From Nocardia sp. CNY236 (GTDB lineage: Bacteria > Actinomycetota > Actinomycetes > Mycobacteriales > Mycobacteriaceae): DNA of 64,000 nucleotides. The first letter of the stretch is position 1. Every line of letters starts with the position of its first letter. Shown here piece by piece: positions 9,391-19,285 of this stretch. A program made the position numbers and the translations under genes. The stretch spans positions 223,602 to 287,601 of the forward strand of contig NZ_AXVD01000003.1 of assembly GCF_000482385.1 (NCBI RefSeq). The letters are read 5' to 3'. The notes beneath the pieces were generated by a model. It saw only the letters and a list, made by a program, of their open reading frames with translations, had not been told where the DNA came from and searched no databases.

Positions 9391-10917
9391 GTGCCGAACG
9401 CTGCCCTGATTGAAAAGACCGATGTAGTACTCATCGGTGCCGGCATCATGAGTGCCACTCTCGGCGCGCTGCTGCGGCAGCTGCAGCCGGACTGGTCGAT
9501 CTCCCTGTTCGAGCGGCTCGACGCCGCCGCGGGAGAGAGTAGCGACCCGTGGAACAACGCGGGCACCGGACATTCCGCCCTGTGCGAGCTCAATTACAGC
9601 CCCCAGAATCCCGACGGATCGGTGGACATCGGCAAGGCCGTCGACATCAACGAGCGCTTCCAGATCTCCCGCCAGTTCTGGTCCTATGGCGTAGAGAACG
9701 GCATCCTCGGCGATCCGTCCAGCTTCATCAACCCGATACCGCATGTCAGCTTTGTCCACGGTGCCGACAATGTGCGGTACCTGCGCGCACGGTACGAGGC
9801 GCTGGCTGCGCATCCATTGTTCGAAGGCATGGAATTCATCGATGATCCCGATGAGTTCGCTCGACGCTTGCCGGTGATGGCCCGCGGCCGCGACTTCTCC
9901 GATCCGGTCGCGTTGAACTGGACCGATGGCGGCACCGATGTCGATTTCGGCGCGCTCACCCGGCAACTGCTCGCTCATCTCGGTGCGAGCGGGGCGGATT
10001 TGGCCTTCGGTCACGAGGTGCAGGACCTGTCCCAGCAATCCGACGGTTCCTGGCTGGTCACGGTACGCAATCTCCGCACCCGTCGCACGCGCAGACTGGT
10101 GGCGGCATTCGTCTTCGTCGGTGCGGGCGGCGGTGCACTTCCATTGCTGCAGAAAGCGAACATCGGCGAGGCCAAGGGATTCGGCGGCTTTCCGATCAGT
10201 GGCCAATTCCTGCGGTGTGTCGATCCCGCGCTGATCGAACGGCACCAAGCCAAGGTGTACGGCAAGGCTGCGGTCGGAGCGCCGCCGATGTCGGTGCCGC
10301 ACTTGGATACTCGCGTCATCGCAGGGCGACCAGGACTGTTGTTCGGTCCGTATGCGGGATGGACGCCGAAGTTCCTCAAGGACGGTAAGAACTCCGATCT
10401 GTTCAAGTCGGTCCGCCCCGACAACATCCTGTCGCTGCTCGGAGTGGGCGTCACCGAGTTGGGGCTGGCCAAGTATCTGGTCGGTGAGCTGCTGGAGTCC
10501 GGAGCGGGCAAGGTGGCGACCTTGTCGGAATTCGTCCCGCGCGCCGAGGCGCGGGATTGGGAACTGATCACCGCGGGGCAGCGCGTGCAGGTCATCCGCC
10601 GCAAAGGTGCCGGCGGCGTGCTCGAGTTCGGCACCGCGGTGATCGCCGCGCAGGACGGCAGCATCGCGGGACTCCTCGGTGCTTCGCCGGGCGCGTCGAC
10701 CTGTGTCACGGCCATGCTCGACGTACTCCAGCGGTGCTTCCCGCGAGAGTACGATCTGTGGAAGCCCCAGTTGCGGGCCATGGTTCCCTCCTTGGATGTG
10801 CGTCTGTCGGACGATCCGAGGCTGTTTCGCGAAGTGTGGGACTGGACGTCCAAGGCGTTGAATCTCGACAGCGGTGGCAACACGCAGTCACAGGGCCGGG
10901 TCGCGACGAACCCCTAG
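9391..10917 (+). CDS. mqo: Malate:quinone oxidoreductase
   Basis: 508 aa from GTG 9391, which has AAGGAAG about 10 bases upstream; a GTG at 9328 would add 21 residues of poor character. It oxidises malate to oxaloacetate with FAD and passes electrons to the quinone pool as a peripheral membrane enzyme. The N-terminal FAD site [17 protein letters not shown], the segment [20 protein letters not shown] and [15 protein letters not shown] are hallmarks of the family, and the length matches (about 490-510). Confidence 0.94.
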   Translation: MPNAALIEKTDVVLIGAGIMSATLGALLRQLQPDWSISLFERLDAAAGESSDPWNNAGTGHSALCELNYSPQNPDGSVDIGKAVDINERFQISRQFWSYGVENGILGDPSSFINPIPHVSFVHGADNVRYLRARYEALAAHPLFEGMEFIDDPDEFARRLPVMARGRDFSDPVALNWTDGGTDVDFGALTRQLLAHLGASGADLAFGHEVQDLSQQSDGSWLVTVRNLRTRRTRRLVAAFVFVGAGGGALPLLQKANIGEAKGFGGFPISGQFLRCVDPALIERHQAKVYGKAAVGAPPMSVPHLDTRVIAGRPGLLFGPYAGWTPKFLKDGKNSDLFKSVRPDNILSLLGVGVTELGLAKYLVGELLESGAGKVATLSEFVPRAEARDWELITAGQRVQVIRRKGAGGVLEFGTAVIAAQDGSIAGLLGASPGASTCVTAMLDVLQRCFPREYDLWKPQLRAMVPSLDVRLSDDPRLFREVWDWTSKALNLDSGGNTQSQGRVATNP

Positions 10918-10935
10918 GTGTGGTAGCAAGACGCG

Positions 10936-11391
10936 ATGATGTCAACGGTTGCCCTCAAACGGTCATGGGCGCAGGATCTCGACACTGCCACGCTCTATCA
11001 GCTGTTGAAGCTTCGCGTCGAAGTCTTTGTCGTGGAGCAGAAGTGTGCCTATCCAGAGCTCGACGGCAGTGACCTGCTTCCCGAGACTCGACACTTCTGG
11101 CTCGATGACGAAGGTGAGGTCATCGCCACGTTGCGGCTGTGTGAGGAACACCGCGGCGGTGTGAAGAGTTTCCGCATCGGGCGGCTGTGCACCGCGGTGC
11201 CGGCGCGAGGACACGGTTATACGACGAGGTTGCTCCAGGCGGCATTGGCAGAGGTCGGTTCGGGCACGGTACGGCTGAACGCGCAGACCTACCTGGTCGA
11301 TTTGTACAGCAAACACGGGTTCAAGGTCGATGGTCCGGAGTTCGACGCAGATGGCATCATCCATGTGCCGATGCGCAAAGGTGGAGCCTGA
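10936..11391 (+). CDS. GNAT-family N-acetyltransferase (ElaA-like)
   Basis: 151 aa, starting ATGATG. The features match the ElaA subgroup: LYQLLKLRVEVFVVEQKCAYPELDG near the N-terminus, then RIGRLCTAVPARGHGYTTRLLQAAL, which contains the acetyl-CoA pyrophosphate-binding loop (A-R-G-H-G). A single compact domain of usual length. It lies just after mqo (18 bp gap), the same order as in mycobacteria. The acceptor substrate is unknown. Confidence 0.87.
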   Translation: MMSTVALKRSWAQDLDTATLYQLLKLRVEVFVVEQKCAYPELDGSDLLPETRHFWLDDEGEVIATLRLCEEHRGGVKSFRIGRLCTAVPARGHGYTTRLLQAALAEVGSGTVRLNAQTYLVDLYSKHGFKVDGPEFDADGIIHVPMRKGGA

Positions 11392-11500
11392 GATCGTCGC
11401 CGATGTGCGGCGGGCCCGCAGCGAAGCCGTGACGCGACGAGTTCGGTGCCGCGGTGACGAATCGCGGGGTGCTGGTGTCGGCCGCACGGCCGGGCATGCC

Positions 11501-11506
11501 TAGAGT
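11501..11506 (+). promoter_or_regulatory. Putative -10 box of leaderless chelatase-like gene
   Basis: TAGAGT is followed by 6 bases and then the GTG start at 11513, so transcription should begin at or next to the start codon. No clear -35 box is visible. Judged by position and pattern only. Confidence 0.5.
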
Positions 11507-11512
11507 TGGAAC

Positions 11513-13573
11513 GTGCCCCTGTCCTCTGCCCAGCCCACTGTCGAGCCGGCTCTACCCTCGGTCGAGACTGCTCAACCCTCTGTCGAGACTGCTGAGCCGA
11601 CAGTCGAGACGTCGGAGTCCGATCGCTCGCACCCACCGCGGACCAGTTCGGACGCTCCGGTCGGATTCCCCTTTTCGGCGGTTGTGGGGCAGCAACAATT
11701 GCAGCTGGCCTTGATTCTCTGCGCGGTGCATCCGGGAATCGGCGGTGTGTTGGTGCGTGGTGAGAAAGGCACCGCCAAGTCGACCGCTGTGCGTGCGTTG
11801 GCGCACTTGTTGCCACCGGTGACGGACACCACCGGGCTGCGGCCCGCTCGGTTGGTGGAGCTACCGGTGGGCGCGACCGAGGACCGAGTGGTCGGCTCGC
11901 TGGACCTGGAGCGGGTTCTGCGTGATGGAGAGCAGGCCTTCCGTCCGGGTCTACTTGCTGCCGCGCACCATGGTGTGCTCTACGTGGACGAGGTGAACCT
12001 GCTGCACGACCATCTGGTGGACGTGCTGCTCGATGCTGCTGCCATGGGCCGCGTCCATATCGAACGAGACGGTGTCTCACACTCGCATCCAGCACGTTTC
12101 GTGCTGGTCGGCACCATGAATCCAGAGGAAGGCGAGCTGCGCCCGCAACTACTCGACCGGTTCGGGCTGACCGTGGACGTGGCGGCCTCGCGCGAGGTCG
12201 ACGTACGAATGGCGGTGGTGCGTCGCAGGTTGGACTACGAGGCCGATCCCGCCGCGTTCGCGACACGGTATGTCGATGCCGACCGAGCAGTGGCGCAGAA
12301 CATTCGGGCCGCCCGCGACCGAATCGACCGCGTGGTGCTCGACGACGTGCAACTGTGCCGGATCGCTGCACTGTGCGCGGCGTTCGAGGTCGATGGAATG
12401 CGCGCAGATCTGGTGATCGCCCGGACCGCGACCGCGCACGCCGCATGGCGTGGCGGCACGGAGGTCACCGCGGATGATGTGCGCGTGGCGGCAGAGTTGG
12501 CACTGCCGCACCGTCGACGGCGGGATCCATTCGATGAACCAGGTGTCAGCGAGCAACAGCTCGACGAGGCGATGCGTGCCGCGGACGAACACGCACGCGA
12601 TACTCGACAATCACCGCCGCCGGCGGAAAGCGCCCCGCCCGAGGACGGATCCGACACCGGTGACCACGATCCCGATGGTGGTCCCGATGATCCTTCCCCA
12701 CCGGATGGGCCCAGCGGTGGTGCAGCCGGCGAACAGCGCAGTGCCGCCCCGGCTTCGGGAATGGCGCCACCGCGTTGGGAGGTTCCCGGTGTCGGTGAGG
12801 GCGCCCCAGGGCGACGTTCTCGCGCCGAATCGCGTCACGGGCGGATCGTGCGTTCGAGTGCGGACGCCACCGGGCTGCATGTGCTCGGCACAGTAGTTGC
12901 CGCGGCGCCACATCAGCGGCTGCGCGGACGAGAGCAGGGACCGTTGCGCTTGGCTGCCACCGACCTGCGCGGCGCGTATCGCGAAGGGAGGGAGGGCAAT
13001 CTGGTCGTCTTCGTGGTCGACGCATCGGGCTCGATGGCCGCGCGCGACCGGCTGTCGGCCGTAACCGGTGCGGTCGTGACCGTGCTGCGGGATGCCTACC
13101 AGCGACGCGACAAGGTTGCCGTCGTCAGCGTGCGTGGCGAGCAGGCCGAACTGGTTTTGCCGCCGACTTCGTCGGTCGAGATCGCGGTGCGCCGGTTGTC
13201 CAGGATGCGCACCGGCGGAAAGACACCGCTGGCAGCTGGGCTCCTGCGTGCGCGTGAGGTGGTGCGGCGCGAGCGGATTCGGGACCCGCGCCGCAGACCG
13301 ATTCTGATCCTGCTCACCGACGGTCGCGCCACTGGCGGCGCCGACCCGGTGTCCCGTGCGCGGACGGCCGCCGCACTGGTGGCGCGCGAGGAGATCGCTG
13401 CGATCGTGGTCGATTGTGAACGCGGCATGGTTCGCCTCGGGCTCGCCGCCGAGTTGGCCCGCCACCTCCGCGGCGGGTATCTGAGATTGGAAGAATTGAC
13501 CGGAGATTCGGTCGCGGATGTCGTCCGGAAGCACTCCGGTGCTGGGCGAGAGCGGCCGGTCAGAGCAGCCTGA
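11513..13573 (+). CDS. Magnesium/cobalt chelatase-like protein, ChlI-ChlD fusion
   Basis: 686 aa. The order is a repetitive Pro/Glu/Thr N-terminus (about 8-35, encoded by 21-bp repeats), an AAA+ ChlI domain with Walker [10 protein letters not shown] and Walker [11 protein letters not shown], then [19 protein letters not shown], a Pro/Asp-rich linker, and a von Willebrand A domain with the MIDAS motif [10 protein letters not shown] and a late [11 protein letters not shown]+ plus VWA subunits power metal insertion into tetrapyrroles. It is directly upstream of cobO and cobB, so cobalt chelation for B12 is the likely role. The large CobN-type subunit is not in the window. Likely leaderless. Confidence 0.85.
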   Translation: MPLSSAQPTVEPALPSVETAQPSVETAEPTVETSESDRSHPPRTSSDAPVGFPFSAVVGQQQLQLALILCAVHPGIGGVLVRGEKGTAKSTAVRALAHLLPPVTDTTGLRPARLVELPVGATEDRVVGSLDLERVLRDGEQAFRPGLLAAAHHGVLYVDEVNLLHDHLVDVLLDAAAMGRVHIERDGVSHSHPARFVLVGTMNPEEGELRPQLLDRFGLTVDVAASREVDVRMAVVRRRLDYEADPAAFATRYVDADRAVAQNIRAARDRIDRVVLDDVQLCRIAALCAAFEVDGMRADLVIARTATAHAAWRGGTEVTADDVRVAAELALPHRRRRDPFDEPGVSEQQLDEAMRAADEHARDTRQSPPPAESAPPEDGSDTGDHDPDGGPDDPSPPDGPSGGAAGEQRSAAPASGMAPPRWEVPGVGEGAPGRRSRAESRHGRIVRSSADATGLHVLGTVVAAAPHQRLRGREQGPLRLAATDLRGAYREGREGNLVVFVVDASGSMAARDRLSAVTGAVVTVLRDAYQRRDKVAVVSVRGEQAELVLPPTSSVEIAVRRLSRMRTGGKTPLAAGLLRAREVVRRERIRDPRRRPILILLTDGRATGGADPVSRARTAAALVAREEIAAIVVDCERGMVRLGLAAELARHLRGGYLRLEELTGDSVADVVRKHSGAGRERPVRAA
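11531..11614. repeat. 21-bp in-frame tandem repeat in chelatase-like gene
   Basis: Four units of 21 bp (11531, 11552, 11573 and 11594) encode a seven-residue repeat around P-S/T-V-E-T-A. The units are diverged at several bases, and the repeat sits in the disordered N-terminus just before the AAA+ domain. Confidence 0.88.
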
Positions 13574-13694
13574 GGCCTCGCAGCGGCGTCGCTCGACAGA
13601 CGCGCGTAGAGGTGCCCGCGTGCGCAGGTGGCTTTCGGCGGTGCCGACCGACCGGGTGCTGGGGCGGGCGAGTGACACGGAATGAGGAGACTGG

Positions 13695-14309
13695 ATGCCC
13701 AAGGGGATTCCGGCGGCGGTGCCCGACGACGGGCTGACCACCCGCCAGCGCCGTCATCAGCCGGTGCTGGCGATACACACCGGCCCGGGTAAGGGAAAAT
13801 CGACAGCCGCGTTCGGGATGGGGTTGCGGGCCTGGAATCAGGGCTTCGACGTCGCAGTCTTTCAGTTCGTGAAAAGTGCCAAATGGAAGGTGGGCGAGGA
13901 AGCGGCGTTTCGTGCCCTGGGTGCGCTGCACGAGCAAACCGGGGCGGGGGGTCCGGTCGAGTGGCACAAGATGGGCGAGGGCTGGTCGTGGGCTCGTAAA
14001 TCGGGAACCGAGCAGGATCACGCCGCCGCGGCGCGCGCCGGCTGGCGTGAGATCGTTCGCCGCTTGAACGAGCAACGGCACCACTTCTACATCCTCGACG
14101 AGTTCACCTATCCACTCGAGTGGGGGTGGGTGGATGTCGCGGAGGTCGTCGCCACCCTCCAGGACCGCCCGGGTCGGCAGCATGTCGTGATCACCGGCCG
14201 TCGCGCTCCCCAGCCGCTGATCGACGCTGCCGACATGGTGACCGAGATGACCAAGGTCAAGCACCCCATGGACGCTGGGCGCAAGGGGCAGCGGGGCATC
14301 GAATGGTAG
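13695..14309 (+). CDS. cobO: Corrinoid adenosyltransferase
   Basis: 204 aa. It transfers adenosyl from ATP to cob(I)yrinic acid a,c-diamide. The CobO/BtuR-type P-loop HTGPGKGKSTAAFG is near residues 28-41, followed by VFQFVKSAKWKVGEE and the FYILDEFTYPLEWGWVD Walker-B region; ITGRRAPQPLIDAADMVTEM near the end is also typical. A GAGGAG lies about 7 bases before the ATG. Neighbours are the chelatase-like gene upstream and cobB downstream, forming a corrin operon. Confidence 0.94.
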   Translation: MPKGIPAAVPDDGLTTRQRRHQPVLAIHTGPGKGKSTAAFGMGLRAWNQGFDVAVFQFVKSAKWKVGEEAAFRALGALHEQTGAGGPVEWHKMGEGWSWARKSGTEQDHAAAARAGWREIVRRLNEQRHHFYILDEFTYPLEWGWVDVAEVVATLQDRPGRQHVVITGRRAPQPLIDAADMVTEMTKVKHPMDAGRKGQRGIEW

Positions 14310-14376
14310 ATGTTGGTGACGGCCTGTGCAGCCGGCTTGCGCGATGTCGCGCTGCGGTGTCGGGCAGGGCTCGACC

Positions 14377-15819
14377 GTGAGCGCGGCCGTGGTGATCGCC
14401 GCCCCCGCGTCGGGCAGCGGAAAGACCACGGTCGCCACCGGCTTGATCGGTGCGCTGCAGCGAGCGGGGCATCGAGTGGCGCCGTTCAAAGTGGGCCCCG
14501 ACTACATCGATCCCGGCTATCACGGTGTCGCGGCTGGACGTCCTGGGCGCAATCTGGACCCCGTCCTGGTGGGTACGCAGCTGGTCGCACCGCTGTATCG
14601 GCACGGCGCCCGCGGCTGCGACCTGGCGGTGGTCGAGGGAGTGATGGGGCTGTTCGACGGCCGGATCGGCGAGCAGCACACCGATCCGGCGGCAGAAGGG
14701 TCGACGGCGCACGTAGCAAAGTTGCTGGGCGCCCCGGTGATCCTGGTTGTGGATGCTCGCGGCCACAGTCAGAGTGTGGCGGCCCTGCTACACGGATTCG
14801 CCACTTTCGACAGCGGTGTCCGGCTGGCTGGTGTGATCCTCAACCGGGTCGGTAGCGAACGACACGACGAGGTATTGCGCGCGGCGTGTGAGCGCGTCGG
14901 ACTACCGGTGCTCGGATCACTGCCGCGCCTGGCGGGGTTGGAAGTGCCATCTCGCCATCTGGGCCTGATCCCCGCCGTGGAACACGGCCCTGCCGCCGTG
15001 GCGGCAGTCACGGCGATGACAGATCTCGTTGCCGCCCATGTCGACCTGCACGCGGTCGTGGCATTGGCGCGGTCACCGGTCACCGGGCCGGCATGGGATC
15101 CCGCCGCGGCCGTGCTCGACCCCGATCGTGCCGAGAGTTCCGAGCGTCCAGCCGGGAGCGTTCGGGTCACCGACGACGGCGTCGACGGTCCGCGGCCGGT
15201 GATCGCCATGGCGGGCGGCGCAGCATTCACCTTCGGGTATACCGAACATCGAGAGATGTTGGCGGCGGTCGGAGCGCACGTCGTGGTATTCGACCCGCTG
15301 CACGATCCGCTGCCGACCCATACGGCAGGCTTGGTACTGCCCGGTGGCTTCCCCGAGGAGCATGCAGCACAGTTGGCAGCCAACCGTGGGCTCTTGCGTA
15401 CGGTGGCGCAGGCGGCGCGGCGAGGAATGCCGGTGCACGCAGAATGCGCCGGGCTGTTGTATCTCACCCGATCGGTCGAGGGACACTCCCTTGCTGGGGT
15501 GGTCGACGCCGACGCAGAGTTCGGATCTCGGCTGGTTCTGGGCTATCGCGATGCCGTGGCGCTCGAGGATTCTGTTCTGTGGAAGGCCGGCGAGCGGGTG
15601 CGTGGGCACGAATTCCATCGCACGCATCTGGTCTCGGCGCCGTCGGCGCCCGCTGCATGGGGGTGGCGAGGTAGCGACGGGCAGCGGGTCGGTGAGGGTG
15701 TAGCGGTTGGCGCTGTGCATGCGTCCTACCTGCACACCCATCCGGCTGCGACTCCAGCTGCGATCCGCCGCTTCGTCGCCGCTGCCGCTGCCTACGGCCG
15801 GGCGCGTGTCCCGACGTGA
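14377..15819 (+). CDS. cobB: Cobyrinic/hydrogenobyrinic acid a,c-diamide synthase
   Basis: 480 aa from GTG 14377, chosen because the family starts a few residues before the P-loop APASGSGKTTVATGL; the open frame reaches back to 14326. ATP- and glutamine-dependent amidation of the a and c carboxylates of the corrin ring. The N-terminal ATPase part has PFKVGPDYIDPGYH, and the C-terminal amidotransferase has the nucleophile in HAECAGLLYL and the segment LPGGFPEEHA. Its 3' end overlaps the start of the CobE-like gene by 14 bp. Confidence 0.93.
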   Translation: MSAAVVIAAPASGSGKTTVATGLIGALQRAGHRVAPFKVGPDYIDPGYHGVAAGRPGRNLDPVLVGTQLVAPLYRHGARGCDLAVVEGVMGLFDGRIGEQHTDPAAEGSTAHVAKLLGAPVILVVDARGHSQSVAALLHGFATFDSGVRLAGVILNRVGSERHDEVLRAACERVGLPVLGSLPRLAGLEVPSRHLGLIPAVEHGPAAVAAVTAMTDLVAAHVDLHAVVALARSPVTGPAWDPAAAVLDPDRAESSERPAGSVRVTDDGVDGPRPVIAMAGGAAFTFGYTEHREMLAAVGAHVVVFDPLHDPLPTHTAGLVLPGGFPEEHAAQLAANRGLLRTVAQAARRGMPVHAECAGLLYLTRSVEGHSLAGVVDADAEFGSRLVLGYRDAVALEDSVLWKAGERVRGHEFHRTHLVSAPSAPAAWGWRGSDGQRVGEGVAVGAVHASYLHTHPAATPAAIRRFVAAAAAYGRARVPT

Positions 15820-16195
15820 GCTGGCCGTCGGAATCGGCATTCGTCGGGGAACCGACGAAGATACGATTCGGGCGGCGGTGCGCGCGGTGGTGGGTCGGCA
15901 GCGTGTCGCCTGCCTGGCGACCATCGACCGGCGTGCCGACGACTCCGGGCTTCGGGCTGTTGCCGCGTCGTGGGGCGTGCCGATCGTCTCCTATCCGGCG
16001 CACGAACTGGCGCGCGTGCCGGTACCGAATCCCTCCGCGCGCACGGCCGCTGCACTCGGCACAGCGAGTGTCGCCGAAGCGGCAGCGCTGCTGGCCGGCC
16101 GTGGCAGTCTGGTGATCGGCAAGACCACGATCCACGCCGTGGTGATCGCCGCGGCCGTCGTCCGGGAATCGCCGGTCACCGCGACCGACCGCTGA
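15806..16195 (+). CDS. CobE/CbiG C-terminal-like cobalamin biosynthesis protein
   Basis: 129 aa from GTG 15806, overlapping cobB by 14 bp in another frame, which indicates translational coupling. The start VGIGIRRGT, the middle LATIDRRADDSGLRAVAASWGVPIVSYPAHELARV and the end SLVIGKTTIHAVVIAA follow the CobE/CbiG C-terminal domain pattern (a small domain beginning GIGcr.G and containing sIdrKadE). CbiG opens the lactone of cobalt-precorrin-5A in the anaerobic route; CobE in aerobic organisms is less well defined. The position within the corrin cluster supports the call. Confidence 0.8.
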   Translation: MSRRELAVGIGIRRGTDEDTIRAAVRAVVGRQRVACLATIDRRADDSGLRAVAASWGVPIVSYPAHELARVPVPNPSARTAAALGTASVAEAAALLAGRGSLVIGKTTIHAVVIAAAVVRESPVTATDR

Positions 16196-16289
16196 TCGGC
16201 CGCCGGCGCGTGCACTCACCGTCGGCGTGGTATCGAGCGTTCCCAGTCGGTTGCCGGTGTCGGGAATCCAGGCCGTAGGCTCGCTCCTT

Positions 16290-17549
16290 GTGCCGAACAC
16301 GTCAGACGTAGCGCAAGACCAGCCGACCGGCGACCCGAACTACCTCGTCGGGCTCGATCTGCACGGGCGGCGTGTCGTCGTGGTCGGTGGGGGCACCGTC
16401 GCGCAGCGTAGGTTGGGCCTGCTGATCGCCTCCGGCGCCGACGTGCAGGTGGTCAGTCGTGCGGTCACGCCCGCCGTCGAGGCAATGGCAGCGGCGGGGC
16501 AACTCACCGTCGCACTGCGTGACTATGTCGACGGTGACCTCGACGGCGCCTGGTACGCGATCGCCTGCACCAACGAACCCGAGACCAATGCAGCAGTGGT
16601 GTCCGAAGCGACCCGGCGGCGGATCTTTTGCGTGCGGGCCGACACGGCGCGGCTGGGCACCGCCGTGACTCCGGCCACCGCGCGGTACGACACACTGACG
16701 CTCGGGGTATTGGCCAGCGGGCAGCACCGACGCTCGGCAGCGGTGCGTACCGCACTGCTCGAAGCGCTGCAATCCGGCGTGGTCACCGACGATTCCACGC
16801 CGATCACGCCGGGCGTCGCGCTGGTCGGCGGCGGACCGGGCGATCCCGATCTGATCACTGTGCGCGGACGGCGGTTGCTGGCCCGGGCCCAACTGGTCGT
16901 CGCCGATCGACTCGCGCCACCGGAATTGCTCGCCGAACTCGGTCCCGAGGTCGACGTGGTCGACGCCGCGAAGATTCCATACGGGCGAGCGATGGCGCAG
17001 GAGGCGATCAACACCGTCCTGATCGACGGCGTGCGGGCAGGCAAGTTCGTCGTGCGGCTCAAAGGTGGCGACCCCTACGTGTTCGGCCGCGGCTACGAGG
17101 AAGTCGAGGCATGCGTCGCCGCCGGCGTCCCGGTGACGGTGGTGCCCGGGGTGGCCAGCCCCATTGCGGTGCCTGCCGCAGCGGGGATACCGGTGACCCA
17201 CCGTGGTGTCACGCACGAGTTCGTGGTCGTGAGCGGGCATGTTCCACCGGATCACCCGGATTCCCTGGTGGACTGGCCAGCCCTGGCCCGGCTGCGCGGC
17301 ACGGTGGTGCTGATGATGGCAGTGGAACGGATCGAGCAGTTCGCCTCTGCATTGCTGGCCGGTGGACGCTCGGCCGAAACGCCTGCCACCGTTGTTCAGG
17401 AGGGCACCCGGCGCACGCAGCGCGTGTTGCGAGCCGACCTGGGCACCATCGCCGCGCGCGTACGCGCGGAAGGCATCCGCCCACCCGCCATCGTGGTGAT
17501 CGGCCCCACTGCCGGATTTGCCATCACGTCCCCGCTCGACGCTCATTGA
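16290..17549 (+). CDS. cysG: Siroheme synthase / uroporphyrinogen-III C-methyltransferase
   Basis: 419 aa from GTG 16290; TAGGCT (16276-16281) sits 8 bases upstream, which fits a leaderless start. The N-terminal domain has the NAD-binding VVVVGGGTVAQRRLGLL (precorrin-2 dehydrogenase/ferrochelatase). The C-terminal domain is a SAM-dependent methyltransferase: VALVGGGPGDPDLITVRG, VVADRLAPPELL, VRLKGGDPYVFGRG, VVPGVASPIAVPAAAGIPVTHRG. It makes precorrin-2 and siroheme from uroporphyrinogen III, feeding both B12 and sulfite/nitrite reduction. The arrangement matches mycobacterial CysG. Confidence 0.94.
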   Translation: MPNTSDVAQDQPTGDPNYLVGLDLHGRRVVVVGGGTVAQRRLGLLIASGADVQVVSRAVTPAVEAMAAAGQLTVALRDYVDGDLDGAWYAIACTNEPETNAAVVSEATRRRIFCVRADTARLGTAVTPATARYDTLTLGVLASGQHRRSAAVRTALLEALQSGVVTDDSTPITPGVALVGGGPGDPDLITVRGRRLLARAQLVVADRLAPPELLAELGPEVDVVDAAKIPYGRAMAQEAINTVLIDGVRAGKFVVRLKGGDPYVFGRGYEEVEACVAAGVPVTVVPGVASPIAVPAAAGIPVTHRGVTHEFVVVSGHVPPDHPDSLVDWPALARLRGTVVLMMAVERIEQFASALLAGGRSAETPATVVQEGTRRTQRVLRADLGTIAARVRAEGIRPPAIVVIGPTAGFAITSPLDAH

Positions 17550-17746
17550 CCTCTGCCCACTCGGCGGGACAGCGCACCCACACGTCGAGTCGACTCGCGG
17601 GCCCGGCTGGCGCTGAATTGGAGCGGCAGAACCTCGAGATCATCGGCTGCGACGCTGCGACGCACCTGCGGTTTCGGCTGGTGCATGGTGGATCATCCCT
17701 GATCAGCGGACCTATTTCGAATAGTAGGGTTGATCGATGTTTCGGC

Positions 17747-17752
17747 TACAGT
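17747..17752 (+). promoter_or_regulatory. Putative -10 box of leaderless efpA-like gene
   Basis: TACAGT is followed by 8 bases and then the GTG at 17761. This sets the start codon close to the expected +1. The -35 region is not recognisable. Confidence 0.5.
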
Positions 17753-17760
17753 GACTCACC

Positions 17761-19245
17761 GTGCTATCCGATCCCGCTGCGACGATGCAGTATCCCGTGA
17801 CGCAGCGGGCCTTTGGGCTCGCCATTCTGGTTCTGAGCGGATTGCAGCTCATGGTGGTGCTCGATGGCACCGTGGTGATCTTCGCGCTGCCGCGGCTGCA
17901 AGCCGAGATGGGCCTGTCCAGCGCGGGAAGCACCTGGACGGTGACCTCCTATGGGCTTACCTTTGCTGGATTGATGCTGCTTGGCGGGCGCCTGGGCGAC
18001 ACCTGGGGGCGTAAGCGCATGCTGATTGCTGGCGTGGCGTTGTTCACCCTGGCGTCGTTGGTGTGTGGGCTCGCGCAGAACGAAGCCATGCTGCTCGCGG
18101 CTCGCGCCGTCCAGGGCGCGGGCGCGGCCGTCGCCGCGCCGACCGCGTTCGCGCTGGTGGCTACGACATTCGCGCCCGGGAAGGCGCGCAATCAAGCGAT
18201 CGCAATCGTCGGTTCAATGGTCGGTGTCGGCTCGGTCGGTGGTTTGGTGGTCGGCGGCGCGTTGACCCAGTTGTCGTGGCGGTGGATCTTCCTGATCAAT
18301 GTCCCGATCGGATTGTTGATCATTCTCGGCGCGGTACGCGAGCTCGCCGATACCGAACACCATCGTGCCGCGCTGGACGTGCCGGGTGCGATACTCGGCA
18401 CCATCGCGTGCACCGCCATCGTGTTCGGCGCGACCGAAGGGCCGGAGTTGGGGTGGGGCCACCCCGCCATCGTGGGTGCGTTGATCGCTGGTGTCGTGCT
18501 GTTGGCCGTGTTCGTGGTGGTGGAGGGCCGGGAGAAGGATCCGCTGCTGCCGTGGTCGCTGTTCGACAGCCGTGATCGCGTCGCCACGTTCCTGCTGATC
18601 TTCTTGGCCGGAGGCATGCTCGGGGCGATGACATTCTTCGTGGCGCAGTTCATGCAGAACGTCGTGGGGTACGGACCTCTGCAGGCTGGGCTGGCGGCCA
18701 TCCCGTTCACCATCGGCATCGGCGTCGGCGGTGCGCTGGCATCCAAATCAGCGCTGTTCGTCGCGCCACGGTGGCTACTTGCGGCCGCAGCCGCCATCCT
18801 CGGCGTGGGGCTGTTGTTCGGTTCCACGCTCGACCATGGCGTCGGCTATGTCACGACACTGTTGCCGCTGCTGATCGGCATCGGCATCGGAGTCGGCGTG
18901 GCGATGGTGCTCGCCCCATTGTGCGTCCTCGTCGGAGTGCCGCCGAACGATATCGGCCCGCTGGCCGCGGTCGGGCAAATGTTCATGAACCTCGCGGCAC
19001 CGATCGTCATCGGTCTGCTCGCGCCGGTCGCCGCCTCGCGCACACTCTCGCTCGGCGGCAGAACCGGACCGGTCGCAGATATGACACCAGAAGAGATCGC
19101 AGCGCTCAGCAGCGGCTACACCCTGGTGCTGTTCATGTGCGCCATGCTCGCAGTCGCGGCCGGACTGGTCGCACTGACATTGCGTTTCACGCCAGAGCAG
19201 TTGGCGAAGGCACAGCATGCGCAAGAAGAGGCCCAACAAACATGA
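17761..19245 (+). CDS. MFS drug/proton antiporter, DHA2 family (EfpA-like)
   Basis: 494 aa with about 14 hydrophobic segments. Family motifs: LDGTVVIFALPRLQ in TM1 (motif D1), GGRLGDTWGRKRML between TM2 and TM3 (motif A) and the GSMVGVGSVGGLVVGGAL stretch of motif C in TM5, a hallmark of antiporters. Following cysG, as efpA does in M. tuberculosis, it is probably the EfpA orthologue. Substrate is unproven; the family exports drugs and dyes. The C-terminus is short and charged. Confidence 0.87.
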   Translation: MLSDPAATMQYPVTQRAFGLAILVLSGLQLMVVLDGTVVIFALPRLQAEMGLSSAGSTWTVTSYGLTFAGLMLLGGRLGDTWGRKRMLIAGVALFTLASLVCGLAQNEAMLLAARAVQGAGAAVAAPTAFALVATTFAPGKARNQAIAIVGSMVGVGSVGGLVVGGALTQLSWRWIFLINVPIGLLIILGAVRELADTEHHRAALDVPGAILGTIACTAIVFGATEGPELGWGHPAIVGALIAGVVLLAVFVVVEGREKDPLLPWSLFDSRDRVATFLLIFLAGGMLGAMTFFVAQFMQNVVGYGPLQAGLAAIPFTIGIGVGGALASKSALFVAPRWLLAAAAAILGVGLLFGSTLDHGVGYVTTLLPLLIGIGIGVGVAMVLAPLCVLVGVPPNDIGPLAAVGQMFMNLAAPIVIGLLAPVAASRTLSLGGRTGPVADMTPEEIAALSSGYTLVLFMCAMLAVAAGLVALTLRFTPEQLAKAQHAQEEAQQT

Positions 19246-19285
19246 GCCGCGGCGTCCCGAACAGGCCTATGGGAACCGTAGACGT

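Noticed and set aside
14326..17760. Possible cobalamin riboswitch near the corrin genes
   Set aside because: Intergenic gaps here are short, several starts look leaderless, and no B12-box-like element was seen.
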